A stretch of 64,000 nucleotides of DNA from Meandrina meandrites (GCA_963693305.1 OY855915.1:5376607-5440606); one strand, 5' to 3'. Counted from the stretch's first letter, positions 10,101 through 20,572 are shown. Program-made: numbers and translations. Notes: a model not told the origin generated them from the letters alone.

Positions 10101-12840
10101 TGTTGAGGTTTATGAAGCAGTTCGCCTTGTATTTGGAGACCGAGCCTCCCCTTACCTCGCGCAGTTCGTAGTTCGCAGCCACGCCCAAGACTTCATAGAC
10201 AAGTACCCAGTAGCAGCTCAGGTTATGATTCAAGATATGTACATGGACGACATTCTGGATTCAGAAGATTCAGAAACAGATGCTATTCTCGTGCGTGAGG
10301 ACTTAACTAAACTCCTGAGTGACGCGGGCTTCCACGCTCAAAAATGGTGTAGCAATCGAATGAAAGTGCTAGAAGGGATTACAGAGAACGATCGAGCAAC
10401 TGGGGTAAAGTTTGAAGAATCAGAGTTACCGAGTGTCAAAACATTAGGCGTTAAATGGAATGCAAATGAAGATGAGTTTAGTTTCATTGTCAAGGAGATC
10501 AACTTGCCCGTCTACACGAAACGAGGACTGTTGAGTCGTATTGCCACACTGTTTGATCCGCTCCAGTTCCTAGCCCCGTATACCATCAGAGCTAAAATGG
10601 CATTACAAGAATCTTGGTTAAGAGGCCTTGACTGGGATGAAGAGTTTCCTGACGACTTGAAAGCGTCCACTCGGCAATGGGTAGAACAGTTATCCGAAGC
10701 TCCAAAGGTGAAAATACCACGTTGCTATCGACACGACGAGGAAGTAGATCAAGTATCGCTTCATACATTCGTAGACGCTTCCAGACTTGCGTATGGTGCA
10801 GTCAGCTACGCGAGATACAGATATGTGAGTGGTCACATTTCCGCCGCCCTAGTAACAGCCAAAGCAAGAGTAGCACCGATCAAAGCTGTGAGCATCCCGC
10901 GCCTTGAATTAATGGCGGCAGTGCTTGGAGTGCGTCTAGCTGAAACGGTCTCTGAGAAGCTAGAAATACCGCTAAGTCAACACACCGTGTGGACGGACAG
11001 CATGGATGTGATCTACTGGATCCGGGGTCATTCAAGACGACTGAAATCGTTTGTTGCTAATCGAGTAGCAGAAATTCAACGGAAATCGCGCCCAACACAA
11101 TGGCGGCACGTGCCAAGTGAAGAGAACCCTGCTGATGACGCAACGAGGGGTCTTGACCTTAGAGACTTGTCAGCTGAGAGCCGTTGGTTTCGCGGACCTG
11201 CCTTTTTACACGAGGGGGAGGAATTTTGGCCCTCGGGAAGTCGACCTGGTCAGACTGATTGCACTGAAGAAGGCAAACAAGAATTGTTGAAAATCAATTT
11301 CACGTTTCAAGGCAAGAAATCGCTTCCATTGCTTGACGCCGAGAAGTTTTCGTCCTGGCTCAGATTATTAAGAACCACCGCGTATGTCCTGCGATTTATA
11401 TCCAAGTGTAAGAAAGAGCAGAGAAATGTGTCAAGTGATAACCAGGAGAAAAATGTCTGGCCAAACGCTAACCTGAAAGAAACCCTGGAACCAGAGGAAA
11501 TCAAGAATGCAGAGAAGTACTGGGTTTGCGAAGCTCAAAGAGAACGCTTTACGGAAGAGCTGACGAATTTGAAAGGAGGAGGAACTGTCTCTAAAAGTAG
11601 CCAGCTTTGGAGATTGTCGCCGTTTATGGACAGTGACGGGATCTTGCGTGTGGGTGGCAGACTAGAGTTGTCCAGTTTACCTTATGATGCTAAGCACCCC
11701 GTTATATTACCCAAGAAACATCACATCTCGAAACTCGTCGTTGCACACGTTCATAATCGAGGTCATCACAACCTTGGCGTGAACTTTACTCTTGCTGAAT
11801 TACGTCAAAAATTCTGGATTGTCAGTGGCAGAGAAGAAATTAAGCGATGGGAACGAGAGTGCAACTTTTGTAAGCTTCAAAGAAAACGCAGAGGGGAACA
11901 AATTATGGCACCCCTACCAGATGTCAGGCTGGGAACATCGTTGCGATGCTTCGCCCATTGTGGAGTCGATTTTGCTGGTCCATTCGTTGTCAAGCTGACA
12001 AGAAAAGTGACCGTGAAGCGTTATTTGTGTCTCTTTACTTGTGCGAGTTCACGGGCAGTTCATTTGGAGGTAGCCTTTTCGTTGGATACAGCAAGTTTCC
12101 TGAACGCATTTTCCAGGATGGTCCGAAGGCGTGGCAAACCGGATGTAATGATCAGTGACAATGGCACGAACTTTACTTCAGCCGACAAAGAATTACGCGA
12201 CCTTGTTTCAAATCTGGATCAAACGAAGATCAAAGAGCAGGCTACCAATGACGGAATTCAGTGGCGATTTAACCCCCCTGGCGGATCCCATCATGGAGGG
12301 ATATTCGAAGCCCTAATCAAATCTGCAAAGAAAGCCTTGCGCGCAATTCTGGGAGAGACCAAAGTTACAGATGAAGAACTTTTAACCGCTGTTGTCGAAG
12401 TTGAGGGGATTTTGAATTCTCGTCCACTCACCTATTGTAGCAGTGATCCAAACGACGAACATGTTTTAACTCCTAACCATTTCCTCTATGGCCAAGTTGG
12501 AGGTCAACTCGCACCACGAGTCATCGACGACATTGCATTCAATCCCAGAAATCGCTGGCGTTTCGTACAAGATCTTATTAACAAGTGTTGGAGAAGATGG
12601 ATGAAAGAGTACCTTTCAACGCTGAACACTCGCAATAAATGGGTTGATCAGAAACGCAATGTTGCACCTGGAGATGTTGTCCTCTTAGTCGATACCAGTA
12701 ACCCAAAGGGGCATTGGCCTTTGGGACGAATTCAAGAAGTGTTTCCAGGACCTGATGGTCAAGTCAGAGTTGTACGTGTCAGGTCCGCGGGAAAGGATTA
12801 CGTGAGACCCATAACGAAATTGTGCCCACTGGAACTTTAA
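7192..12840 (+). CDS. BEL/Pao gag-pol polyprotein
   Basis: One ORF of 1882 residues encoding the whole Gag-Pol polyprotein. In order: a coiled-coil-rich Gag region; two zinc knuckles (CALC near residue 476, and CYRCLSSGHQGKNC, CX2CX4HX4C, near 508); an aspartic protease with DDGSD near 600; a Pao-type reverse transcriptase with YMDDIL near 1017; RNase H (FVDAS near 1194, WTDS near 1268); an integrase with an N-terminal zinc region (HNRGHHN then CNFC); a DDE core (GVDFAGP near 1592, SDNGTNF near 1655, and the glutamate of FEALIKSAKKAL near 1706); and a C-terminal DUF5641 segment (WPLGRI). No stop or frameshift is seen. The ATG at 7192 follows the primer site closely. No envelope gene is visible. 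Confidence 0.97.
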   Translation: MAEKDGVADGENVAVGIEKADDIESWTSRQIEYLHRRRAAFKGVITKNTKKAKDIVARNGSRTVIRCVKERVSQAFQNAHQTTKDIMALQGDNVHQRVEAEEWLDQLRSEFEDIVDTIEEFLEHRADEPPSVFGDLTVDRLSDVDDKASQPSEVSDGSLASSAAEKFAKAEIAALKAKQEKKRLKEELKLQEKAAQIKIQQEEDEAERLKMEAELLSKCAGSKVQKTEKPSQKVSKRTSYSEKTESDEDEEFDSKDVDRMFKGIKKPTLTVFSGDKDLYHDWKAQFEIFVDQMKVPAKTKMMMLKNSLSGKPLRVVERLGYTPRQYQTALEKLDQKYGGEKRLMQRHLEAILRASPVEEANLKELEIFSDRLTDVVAKLEDNDQHQELTGVSALYISVQQKIPESLLVSYQEWLHRKTRKDGLTTFSKWLQKQVVYRMDVEEVKERTKKKKEDSVESKKTKKGAAHNTTTKPSPKCALCHGPHKITSCKKWGETSVKDRWEVAKENDLCYRCLSSGHQGKNCLENNRCGINDCKGTHHFHLHFEQRPNPPNPPERVDAAVGTRSAFGESEFHSAGDVVLRTVPVWLEGLDGQAIKVNAFLDDGSDSTYVREDIITALGLVANERSLRLSTLTDSCVPLKSKKVTLTIKSLDGKTQSNIEAWTLQEMCQGLSIPDWNQHKIKWDHLKNITFPKAPGRNTIDILIGSDHPELSLALSECYGPIGAPVARKTPLGWTCVGRLPALPSAKRIAFARTFRTQTLRETRLDEQLREMWEIDSLGVRNSDVNQLSQEEISAMTKAEKSRRWIGGRYEVAIPWKDELPSLPDNREEAEKRLYSLEKSLLKKPEVAQRYKEAMNANVDKGYVRKLESEVANDGPSWYLPHFPVIREDRETTKVRIVFDSAAKCKGKSLNDAMLTGPKLQRDVLEILLRFRQKPVALVADIKEMFSQIVLAEKDRRYHRLLWRDLNVTKPVEVYEAVRLVFGDRASPYLAQFVVRSHAQDFIDKYPVAAQVMIQDMYMDDILDSEDSETDAILVREDLTKLLSDAGFHAQKWCSNRMKVLEGITENDRATGVKFEESELPSVKTLGVKWNANEDEFSFIVKEINLPVYTKRGLLSRIATLFDPLQFLAPYTIRAKMALQESWLRGLDWDEEFPDDLKASTRQWVEQLSEAPKVKIPRCYRHDEEVDQVSLHTFVDASRLAYGAVSYARYRYVSGHISAALVTAKARVAPIKAVSIPRLELMAAVLGVRLAETVSEKLEIPLSQHTVWTDSMDVIYWIRGHSRRLKSFVANRVAEIQRKSRPTQWRHVPSEENPADDATRGLDLRDLSAESRWFRGPAFLHEGEEFWPSGSRPGQTDCTEEGKQELLKINFTFQGKKSLPLLDAEKFSSWLRLLRTTAYVLRFISKCKKEQRNVSSDNQEKNVWPNANLKETLEPEEIKNAEKYWVCEAQRERFTEELTNLKGGGTVSKSSQLWRLSPFMDSDGILRVGGRLELSSLPYDAKHPVILPKKHHISKLVVAHVHNRGHHNLGVNFTLAELRQKFWIVSGREEIKRWERECNFCKLQRKRRGEQIMAPLPDVRLGTSLRCFAHCGVDFAGPFVVKLTRKVTVKRYLCLFTCASSRAVHLEVAFSLDTASFLNAFSRMVRRRGKPDVMISDNGTNFTSADKELRDLVSNLDQTKIKEQATNDGIQWRFNPPGGSHHGGIFEALIKSAKKALRAILGETKVTDEELLTAVVEVEGILNSRPLTYCSSDPNDEHVLTPNHFLYGQVGGQLAPRVIDDIAFNPRNRWRFVQDLINKCWRRWMKEYLSTLNTRNKWVDQKRNVAPGDVVLLVDTSNPKGHWPLGRIQEVFPGPDGQVRVVRVRSAGKDYVRPITKLCPLEL

Positions 12841-12885
12841 GAAAGAGAAAAGGAACAGAACTGTAGCCCTGTTCGAGGGGGAGAA

Positions 12886-13112
12886 TGTTGCGGCGAATGT
12901 TTGTTTATAGTTTATAACCCCATTGGGGCTAATTAGTTATCAGTCGCACGGACTTTAACTCATTGGTATTCAAACATTCGTGTTAGTTTTAAACAGACAT
13001 TAGTATTCGTTTTCGCGGGAAGAGAGTGGCTTAGTCGTTCTAAGTAGATTACGTTTCGTATTTTCGTTTCAATTCGATATTCGTAAAATAGTTAATCGGA
13101 CTCGTTGAAACA
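12886..13112 (+). repeat. 3' LTR of the BEL/Pao element
   Basis: Same length as the 5' LTR and one base different. It is preceded by a polypurine tract (about 12874-12885) and followed by the target duplication CTGAC. Confidence 0.96.
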
Positions 13113-13624
13113 CTGACTTTTAATTAATGAATATTTATTAGTCCGTAGTAACCTTGAAAAACAACTCATGAAATCGGAAATAATGCTAACAACAGACAGC
13201 GTAGGATACTAAATACTATTTTATAAATTGTTTTTGGTGGATACCACTCTTCGTTCCTTTTGCTCTACTTCAATGACAAACTTGCTTTGCCAACAATTCA
13301 TAGTCGAACGCGTCGAAACCCAAGCAAATTGTAATCTCTAAACGAGCCTCCTGAAAGAATGGACATTTTTCGCCACCCGAGTTCCTCGCCATTGTTTAAA
13401 AACGTTAACACGTATTTGTTTTTATACCTTGTTGACGGGGAATACTGCTTTCTTGACTTAATTCTCTTCCTCGTAAATCATTTCGGCTCCTAAACCCCGC
13501 CGCTCCTTCCTTGCTCATGGCCGGGACGCTAATGAATCATGCATGCAATCGCGTTCTTACAGAAAAGGGCACAAATTTGACACTGCATAATTTCTTATTG
13601 TTTCACTTGACAAAACATGTCACT
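13113..13624 (+). other. Gene A intron 2, no gene seen
   Basis: About 0.5 kb between the BEL/Pao element and the next transposon. I see no coding exon or structured repeat. Its last nine bases, CATGTCACT, are one copy of the next element's target duplication. Confidence 0.5.
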
Positions 13625-15226
13625 GGATGTTACTAAAACGGGGAATGGGGAATGGGGAATGGGGAATGGGATGATTCCGGGGAATGGGAAATTGAAATGG
13701 GAATTTGAAAAAAAAATTAAAAAAATCTATTTTTTTTAAATTGAAAATAAAGAAACCAAATTAAAAAATGAAATAGAGAATAAATAAAATTAAATTAAAA
13801 AATTCAGCGGCGATTTTCGTAGAAAAGTTTTGTGAAACATTCTGCGGCAAATCTAAAAGAAGGGGATTGTCGAACACAAGGAGCAATTCACTACCTGAAG
13901 TTTAGAAAGTAACGAGAGAAATTTTACCAGGTATTCTCAATCTCGTTCTCAGAGGTCGCAAACCTCTCGGACAGCATCAAAGCAGCTGACCAAAGGTAGT
14001 GAAGACGAAAACGCGGCGGGTCTGGAGGTTGCAAAAGAAACGAGTGATAAAAATTTTTATTCACCCTAGGGCCCTCTAGATCGGCAAGTACGTTACATCT
14101 GCTGAGGGTTATATTTCTACGATATTACCAACTGCATGATCACAGTTGTGTATCAATCAAGCTTAATTTTGAATGAAAACGAAATTGACAGTTTTTAAAA
14201 TGCATAGCGAATTGTGTAGCCTGCAAATACAGCCGCCTCTCATTTGCTCGCGCTACGAAGAGCGAATGAGAGGCGGCTGTAATCGCAGGCTACGAATTGT
14301 GTGCTCCTTTGTCGTTCGGAGATGAGCAGTGATGTCCTTAAATTTTAAAAAATTCAAGAATTTCAGAAAGATCGTCCCGGGCAAACGAAATGAAACAAGA
14401 AAAGTTATGACGCAATTGAAGGTACAACTTCTTTGAAAGTTGTTATTTTATTAGCGTACAAATAAACAGGAACTTTTTAATTGAGCTTAAGAAATGTAAA
14501 CTTTTCTTATCACTAGTTAACCAATAGAGTTTGGTTTAACATGGCTTTTTTCATTAATACTACGAAATAATTAACGCTGATTTCCAGTCCGTACTTGGCA
14601 GTCTCGGGGTTTGTTTTCATGTTACACTTCGGTAACAGCGTACATGAAGGTTTCTAGTCCGCCATTTTAGGTCTTTCGTTCAGGAATGCTCGATGAGCTG
14701 AAACGTCAGTTTGAAATAGCGTCGAGGCTGTTCTACTCGTTATTATTGGTTTGCAAGAACATCTGGTGCTAATAATGAAGAAAAAGGTTAGTTTGTCCTG
14801 GAATTTTTATTTTTGCTAGTAAACTCTCGTTCGTGTGAGACTAACAGAAACATTACAGGCGACCGGGAGGTTGCGCGGTACGGACTGAAAATCATCTTGA
14901 ACTCAACTAAACGATAAGAAATAACAACTCTAATTAACGGTTCGGGAACAAAGTTTTTGCGTACCTTCTAGCAACCACGTGCAGTCGAAAAATCGTATTA
15001 CGCCGACTCCGAATAGTGTTGGTAAACGCTGACCACTATTTCCCATTTATTTATTTTCTATTTCATTTTTTTAATTTGTTTTCTTTTTTATTTGACATAT
15101 ATCTTATTATTATTATTGTATTGTATTTTTATTTTTTCAATTAAAAAAAAAATAGATTTTTTTTAATTTTTTTTTCAAATTCCCATTTTTATTTCCCATT
15201 CCCCATTCCCCGTTTTAGTAACATCC
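13625..15226. mobile_element. Mutator-like non-autonomous TIR element, 9-bp TSD
   Basis: The element starts GGATGTTACTAAAACGGGG and ends with the reverse complement. The inverted repeats extend over about 110 bases, including repeated GGGGAAT and long A/T runs. CATGTCACT flanks it on both sides (13616-13624 and 15227-15235). A 9-base duplication with long terminal inverted repeats is characteristic of Mutator-like elements. There is no transposase ORF. The interior carries unrelated-looking sequence and a hairpin at 14217-14292. Confidence 0.8.
14217..14292. repeat. Perfect small palindrome
   Basis: TAGCCTGCAAATACAGCCGCCTCTCATT meets its near-exact reverse complement after a short GC-rich loop, forming a hairpin nested in the Mutator-like element. 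It is probably a small separate insertion. Confidence 0.75.
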
Positions 15227-15287
15227 CATGTCACTGCATAATTTCCTATTGTTTCATTTGAGAAGCCAGCTCAAAAACGCGTGCTTC

Positions 15288-15391
15288 GTTTTTCATCAGG
15301 GGTTCCAAACACCTCGAAACAATAAAAGCACTCCGCCTTCGGCGTCGTGCTTTCATTTGTTTCTCGGTGTTTGGAACCCCTGATGAAAAAC
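15288..15391. repeat. Inverted repeat, hairpin MITE
   Basis: GTTTTTCATCAGGGGTTCC is paired about 85 bases on with GGAACCCCTGATGAAAAAC. The arms are about 35 bases and the loop is GC-rich. Confidence 0.75.
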
Positions 15392-15479
15392 TTGCACTCG
15401 TTTTTGATCTATTACTTCTAGGTCATTTTCCTTCAAATACTGATTTCTAATTATTTTTCTACAATATGAACTATTATTA

Positions 15480-15642
15480 AAAACTAACAATGGTATATTG
15501 CAATTCCTGAGTTATGATTGGTTAACAGGCAATGGTATATGAGCTCATATACCATTGACCACAAATATCGTAGCCGATACGCGTCAACAAAAACAGCTGG
15601 GGAGCTCGAATATTGCAATTCTTTTGGGCGTTTTTAACAAAA

Positions 15643-15676
<34 letters not shown>

Positions 15677-15790
15677 CGTTATAGCCAACTCTGCGCTACG
15701 CGCCTTGTTGGCTATCTACCATCTCATATCCAATGCACGCTCGTGGAATAATTGCGTTCGACGAAGGGTTGCGTTCGACGAAGGAGAACG
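15480..15790. repeat. Dispersed repeat, copy 1 (inverted copy at 39590-39875)
   Basis: This stretch contains GGTATATGAGCTCATATACC, CAGCTGGGGAGCTC and TTGTTGGATATGAGAT, all of which recur in the opposite orientation at 39590-39875. It includes internal palindromes. A 149-codon open frame here (15555-16004) is a by-product of the repeat. Confidence 0.75.
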
Positions 15791-18127
15791 CACCCTAATC
15801 GAGAAAAACTCTTGCTATTATGGACTATACGACGTTGTCAATTTGGCCCCCCCAGAAAATTTTTCAGGGGCGAATGACGTCATCTCCATGCCATGTGCTT
15901 CTGTTTTGCTGTTTGGAGTGATTTCTCTCGACAAAATTGTCCTGTGTTATGGTCTGTTATCGCTGCTGTTTGGAGGGTTTTCATCCAAGGTAGAAGAGTT
16001 TTAATCAGCCACCGAACGTCGTAAAAGGAGTGGAAATCGAATAACTCGATTCGTTGTTTTATAGGCAAGGTAAACCAGCGTGTTTGCATGCAAAACGATT
16101 CACAAAACTAGCTAAAATTTCAAATCGTTAGCATTTCATGTAAAACGAGTGAGTAGAATAAGGATCAAAATTGTTTTATCGCTTCTTTGAATTTGTATTC
16201 TATAGTTATTCGCAGAATGTTTAGGCATTTTGATGAGGAAATCATTATTGAATATTATGAGTGTATTGACTATGAACGAAAAGTTGATGTGCTGTGCCTC
16301 GATCTATTTTCAAATTGAAGTGAAAGTATTTGTAGAAGTCTGTGGAGTTTTAGAAGTTGTGTAGTGCTCTGTGTAGTGCCAAAAGATATTAAACAACTAA
16401 AGTGAAATAAATAATTATTTGTCGTGTACATGATAATTCATTTCTATTCCATATGAATGTTAGTGTAAAAATGAATGCAAATTGCCCATTCATTTATGAC
16501 TTTGTACGTTTCTGCTTTGTGAATGTCACATGAAGTGCTAGGAGCGACTTCTATTCACGTTGTTTTACAATATTCTGACATCAATGAGAATTTGCCGTGC
16601 CATTCATTATTTGAGGTTCTTTTTGACCTTTGGTAAACAATCACTGCTATGATGACAGATCATGTTTCCGTCCGGTTGAATGGCTTCTTGTGTAACAGTG
16701 TAACACCCAATTTACGATAACATAGCTTGCAAGCAAAGAAAAATTCTGCTTTAACATATCAAGAACTGCTACAGTGTCACAATTTTTTTCACAGTTTATT
16801 GAACCCCTTCGAAAAGAACACAACCCATTTCTTGATGCGACAAATTCCAGTTTATTTTGCAGAGCGATGTTCTTTTGGCTCGTCACGCAATCTTTCCTCC
16901 AAAATGTTGTGTGATGAGATTCCTCTCTCGCTCATCCTCATCGCTCCATTTGAGGCATATTAAATTGCATAGTTTGCCAACAACCTTGCTCCTTTGCTAC
17001 TACCTGACTCTCCATCTTAGGTCGAACGCACTCCCCTAATCGCTGATTACTACTAGTTGTTAAGTATTAAACTAAACGCTTTAGCAAACTCGCGCGCGGA
17101 CTGAATTTTCATTTGAAACTTTCAGTTGTGTACTCACGCTCATCAGTTTTTTCAGTAATTTTAACTTTTTAAACTCGTACAACGGTGAATTCCTCCTTTT
17201 AGTTCTCGCGGGAATTGAATTATCCAATAATGTTTCTAAACGTCCTCCGAAACTTCGGAGAAACGAGAAAATGTCGCCATTCTGTAGACGACCTTCAGCC
17301 ACTGCACGCTAATGGATGATAGTGTTCAATAGCTCAGCCAATCAGATTGCAGCAATTGCATAAGTATACTAGTAGAATTCTACTAAAACTCGCACAATTG
17401 GGCAACTATTGCCGCTGATCCTACATAATGCATCTTCTCAAAATCATCGCCACCGGAAAAAATATTCGAGTCGGTCGCATATACAATGCGCCCAGCCCCA
17501 CACGGTCAATCACAAATAGTGTATGCCACAGAAAAATGTTAAGTGTGATTTATACCTCATGTATGAAAATTTCTTAATTAAGTCTCGCATAAGAAAACTT
17601 CCTACTGGTCGATGTATATTTTACGCGACCAAGAAGATGAACAGATAAAAGACTCCAACAAGTATGGACGGGAGCCGTGGGGGCTTAATAGGTAGCGCAT
17701 GAGGCTCCGGACTGAGCGATCTGGGTTCTAGCGCTGGTTGGGGTTATTTTGATGTATTTCTCTTATTCAGTGCGTCGGTGAACTGTTAGACTGCAGGCAG
17801 AACTGATTTTTTACCAAGCAGGCTGGGCCGGGTTGTTTGAAAGTCGATTAACACTGATTGGCTCAGGATTAAAAGTAGATGGATGGTTCAAATTCTCTTT
17901 TATGAAAGTGTTTGCACTGCTTATGTTTTGTGGAGTTTGAGATTAGTCGAAGTCAAAACTCGAGGATGGAGAATATAAACAGAAAACCAGACTGAAAAGT
18001 TAAAAAAGGGAAATCAACGTTCACGCCAACCCTGGATGCTAATCCTGTATTAGCTTAATCGGGCTTTGAACAACCCCGGCCGAGAAATTCCGCAGAAAGT
18101 GCACTGCGTGCACTAAATGAATTGTTA
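15791..18127 (+). other. Gene A intron 2, mostly no feature
   Basis: AT-rich intronic sequence with no coding exon that I can support. A degenerate tRNA-derived SINE head lies near 17675-17750 (see separate entry). Confidence 0.5.
17670..17790 (+). mobile_element. Degenerate tRNA-derived SINE fragment
   Basis: TTAATAGGTAGCGCATGAGG resembles an A box and GGGTTCTAGCGCTGG a B box, in the arrangement of a tRNA-derived SINE head. The tail continues for a few dozen bases. No target duplication was found. It is too diverged to be a functional tRNA. Confidence 0.5.
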
Positions 18128-18480
18128 TACAGTAGAACCCTTATGAAGCGGCCACCCTCGAGGAAACGGGAACTGGCCGCTTACTAGAGGTTGGCCGCTT
18201 AACAGGGGCTCGTCAGAAATTAGCATGAGGCATTTAAAAAGGTTACGTTATTTCAATAAAAGGAATAACGGAACAATAAACCTGTGTTTGAATGATTTCA
18301 TCAGCCGTCACTGTCCGAGCTTGTTGAAAATAAATTCAAACATCGTATATCACATTTTTACTGGCCGCTAAATAGAGGTAAAAACAATAGAAGAACGCTC
18401 ATCGGGACGGCAGAAAGGTGGGCGCGGCCGCTTAACAGAGGTGGCAGCTTAAACGGGGTTTTATTTACAGTATTATTATT
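18128..18480. repeat. Dispersed GGCCGCT repeat
   Basis: It is built from variants of TGGCCGCTTAACAGGGG and CTGGCCGCTAAATAGAGG. Related sequence lies at 285-450 in the opposite orientation and at 19085-19150. It probably comes from a coral transposon whose remaining parts are not in this window. Confidence 0.65.
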
Positions 18481-18554
18481 TTTTTAATCCTTTATTCTCT
18501 GAAAAACACATACCACTTACAACAAAAGAAATTTGCAAAAAATACAACAAAAGA

Positions 18555-18620
18555 AATTTACAAAACATAAATAAATAAATAAATATATATATATATATAA
18601 ATAAATAAATAAATAAAAAA
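18555..18620. repeat. AT-rich microsatellite
   Basis: Alternating AAAT and AT units (AATAAATAAATATATATATA and similar). Confidence 0.85.
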
Positions 18621-18792
18621 CAAAATAGTACTAGTTCACATAAATTATAATACATTTCTGTTTATCGTTTATCTGTTTTATGTAATTAACTCATTACCTA
18701 CCTACTTACATTTAATTACTTTCTACATAAATCATATTACTATTATTGTTAAGTTACATCAATCACATTATTAATATAATAAAGGAGGTTAA

Positions 18793-19059
18793 TTAAGGAA
18801 AAGCACGTTTCTCAATTTGCCACTGCAGTAAAACTCTTCTTTGAAATTCGTTTCGAGACAGGTTGTTTCCGAGGCATTTGCTTGCGTAAATATATTGTTT
18901 TAGTAAAATGACGAATAAGTGTAGTCTGCGTCTTTGGTAATCGGTTAATTGTTTTAAATCGGGTATGTCAATGAAGGCTTTTTGCTTATTAGAAAGACCG
19001 ATATCAGTATTATTTAGATGGGTAAACCACAATAAAGCTTCAGAATAAAAAGATGTCAT
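18793..19059 (-). pseudogene. LINE reverse transcriptase, C-terminal remnant
   Basis: An 88-residue minus-strand frame (MTSFYSEALLWFTHLNN...) ends with the pattern KQYIYASKCLGNN. This resembles the extreme C-terminal region of non-LTR retrotransposon ORF2 proteins, downstream of the zinc-binding region. There is no reverse transcriptase core nearby on this strand, so it is a fragment. The assignment rests on pattern recognition. Confidence 0.5.
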
Positions 19060-19175
19060 AGCGCAGTCTATAAAAGCATGTTCTTTGCAGTATTATACTG
19101 ACAATAGTTTCGGGACTTTAGTAACTGGCCGCTTAATAGGGGTTCGACTGTATTAACTGTATTTCTTTATTTCAG

Positions 19176-20014
19176 TTCTTACTCTGCGTAGCATGACAGG
19201 TAATAGCAGTACTACTAGTACACGACTCGGTCCAGAGTTAAGAAAAGAAGGGTCATTTGGAGAAAAGCCTTTTAAGTTGATACCTCATGGAGGGGAAGGA
19301 TTTCGTGAGCTGACACTAGAAGAAGAAACTGTTGATCTGAAACCGGAAGCAGCAAGACAAAATACCGATAGCGTATTAGATACCCAACTACAGAGAAAGG
19401 AAAGGATCTCGCCAGGTGCCATTGTTGCTAGGAAGCAATCAGAAAAAATTCTCACCTTTCGTACTAGATCTGGACTGTTAGGAAATCAGGGTGGTGGGCG
19501 AATCTCTGTTAGGACCCTGACTGGAAAGACGATAACTATGGAAGTCGACGCCGAAGATACTATTGAGAATGTGAAGGCGAAAATTCAAGATAAAGAAGGC
19601 ATTCCACCTGACCAGCAACGGCTGATCTTTGCTGGCAAACAACTTGAAGACGGCCGCACGTTACGAGACTACAATATTCAGAAAGAATGTACTCTACTCT
19701 TAGTTCTAAGACGTCGTGATAAAATGCAAATCTTTGTTAACATGCTGCTGGCTGGAAAGAAGCTCACTTTGTTTGTGGAACCGTTCGATTCTATTGCGCA
19801 TGTGAAGGCAAAAATTCAAGACAAAGAAGGGATCCCGCCTGACCAACAACGGCTGATCTTTGCTGGCACGCAACTTGCAGTTGGCCGTACTTTACGTGAC
19901 TACAACATCCAGAAAGAATCTACTCTACTCTTAACCTGCGTAAGGGTTGGGGTTAACGCGCGTGCGAGTAAGCGACAAAGCCGCGTGCGTAGCTGGCGGT
20001 TTGGTTGGAGTTAA
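19176..20014 (+). CDS. Gene A exon 3: linker plus two ubiquitin-like domains
   Basis: This exon begins at TTTCAG|TTCTTACTC in phase 1, so the split codon and LTLRSMTGN join the TRADD-N exon in frame. The linker (conserved [15 protein letters not shown]) leads to two Ubl domains. The first is very close to ubiquitin ([33 protein letters not shown]), with the equivalents of K11, K48 and K63 kept. The second is nearly as close. Neither ends in Gly-Gly. After the second Ubl the frame runs into an inserted hairpin and stops at 20014, so the array looks truncated. The product may still be made, or the gene may be a pseudogene. Confidence 0.9.
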
Positions 20015-20098
20015 CGCGCGTGCGAGCGAGTAAGCCGCGAAACCACGAGGGGCCTTACTCGCACGCACGTTAACCCCAACAAAACCGCCAGCTATGCA
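19936..20098. mobile_element. Hairpin insertion inside the Ubl exon
   Basis: GGTTGGGGTTAACGCGCGTGCGAG is paired with CTCGCACGCACGTTAACCCC about 80-100 bases away, and GCTAGCTGGCGG-like and CCGCCAGC arms add to the foldback. On both sides Ubl coding sequence continues (ACTCTACTCTTA before, ACTCTACACTTG after). It therefore interrupted a Ubl domain. The exact ends are uncertain. Confidence 0.75.
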
Positions 20099-20564
20099 GA
20101 ATACTCTACACTTGATTGTAAGACTTCCTGGTAAAAAAGCAAATCTTCGTTAAGACGCTGACTGGAAAGACGATCACTTTGGAAGTCGAATTCACGGATT
20201 CTATTGAGATGGTAAAAACAAAGATTGAAGACAGCGGAAAGGATCCCGCCAGACAAACAACATCTCATCTTTAAGGGTCAAGAACTGAAAGATAACCGTG
20301 CTTTGAGGGAATACAACGTTGCAAAAAAAAAGTGAATACAACAATCAGATTGAATCAACTTTATCAGGCTTGTAATTGGACGTAACACGATCTGGGAATG
20401 CTGTCATCACATTAGATTTGGTGGCGGACGATACTACCCAGGATGTGAAAAAGAAAATAACGGGTGAAGTAGGAATACCATCTAACCAGCGACAGCTCAT
20501 TTTTGACGACAAGGAACTCGAATACGGCTGGACTCTTAGTGACTACAACATTATTTTCTCTTGA
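20099..20564 (+). pseudogene. Decayed ubiquitin-like domains of gene A
   Basis: Frameshifted remains of further Ubls continue the array. GTTAAGACGCTGACTGGAAA (TLTGKTIT) is followed by a frameshift in the segment corresponding to KEGIPP. A part of the next Ubl is deleted, and the last piece (20376-20564) reads NAVITLDLVADDT then GEVGIPSNQRQLIFDDKEL and DYNI before a stop. These match Ubl3 and Ubl4 of gene B, so gene A once had a longer array. A LINE fragment follows directly. Confidence 0.9.
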
Positions 20565-20572
20565 TTTTAGCC

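Larger units (their letters stand above)
6903..13112 (+). mobile_element. Intact BEL/Pao LTR retrotransposon
   Basis: A complete 6210-base element with two 227-base LTRs (6903-7129 and 12886-13112), each beginning TG and ending CA. It is flanked by the 5-base target duplication CTGAC (6898-6902 and 13113-13117). I see one difference between the LTRs (ATTAGTATTC against ATTGGTATTC), so insertion was recent. A primer-binding site follows the left LTR (TTGGTCCTTCGAGCCGGAT) and a purine tract (CGAGGGGGAGAA) precedes the right LTR. A single unbroken ORF fills the interior. It sits in the sense orientation inside gene A intron 2. Confidence 0.97.

Noticed and set aside
15555..16004. 149-codon plus-strand frame
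   Set aside because: It overlaps a dispersed repeat that recurs inverted at 39590-39875, and has no recognisable domain or splice context.
19193..20014. A conventional polyubiquitin gene
   Set aside because: The domains diverge from each other, none ends in Gly-Gly, and the exon joins in frame to the TRADD-N exon.
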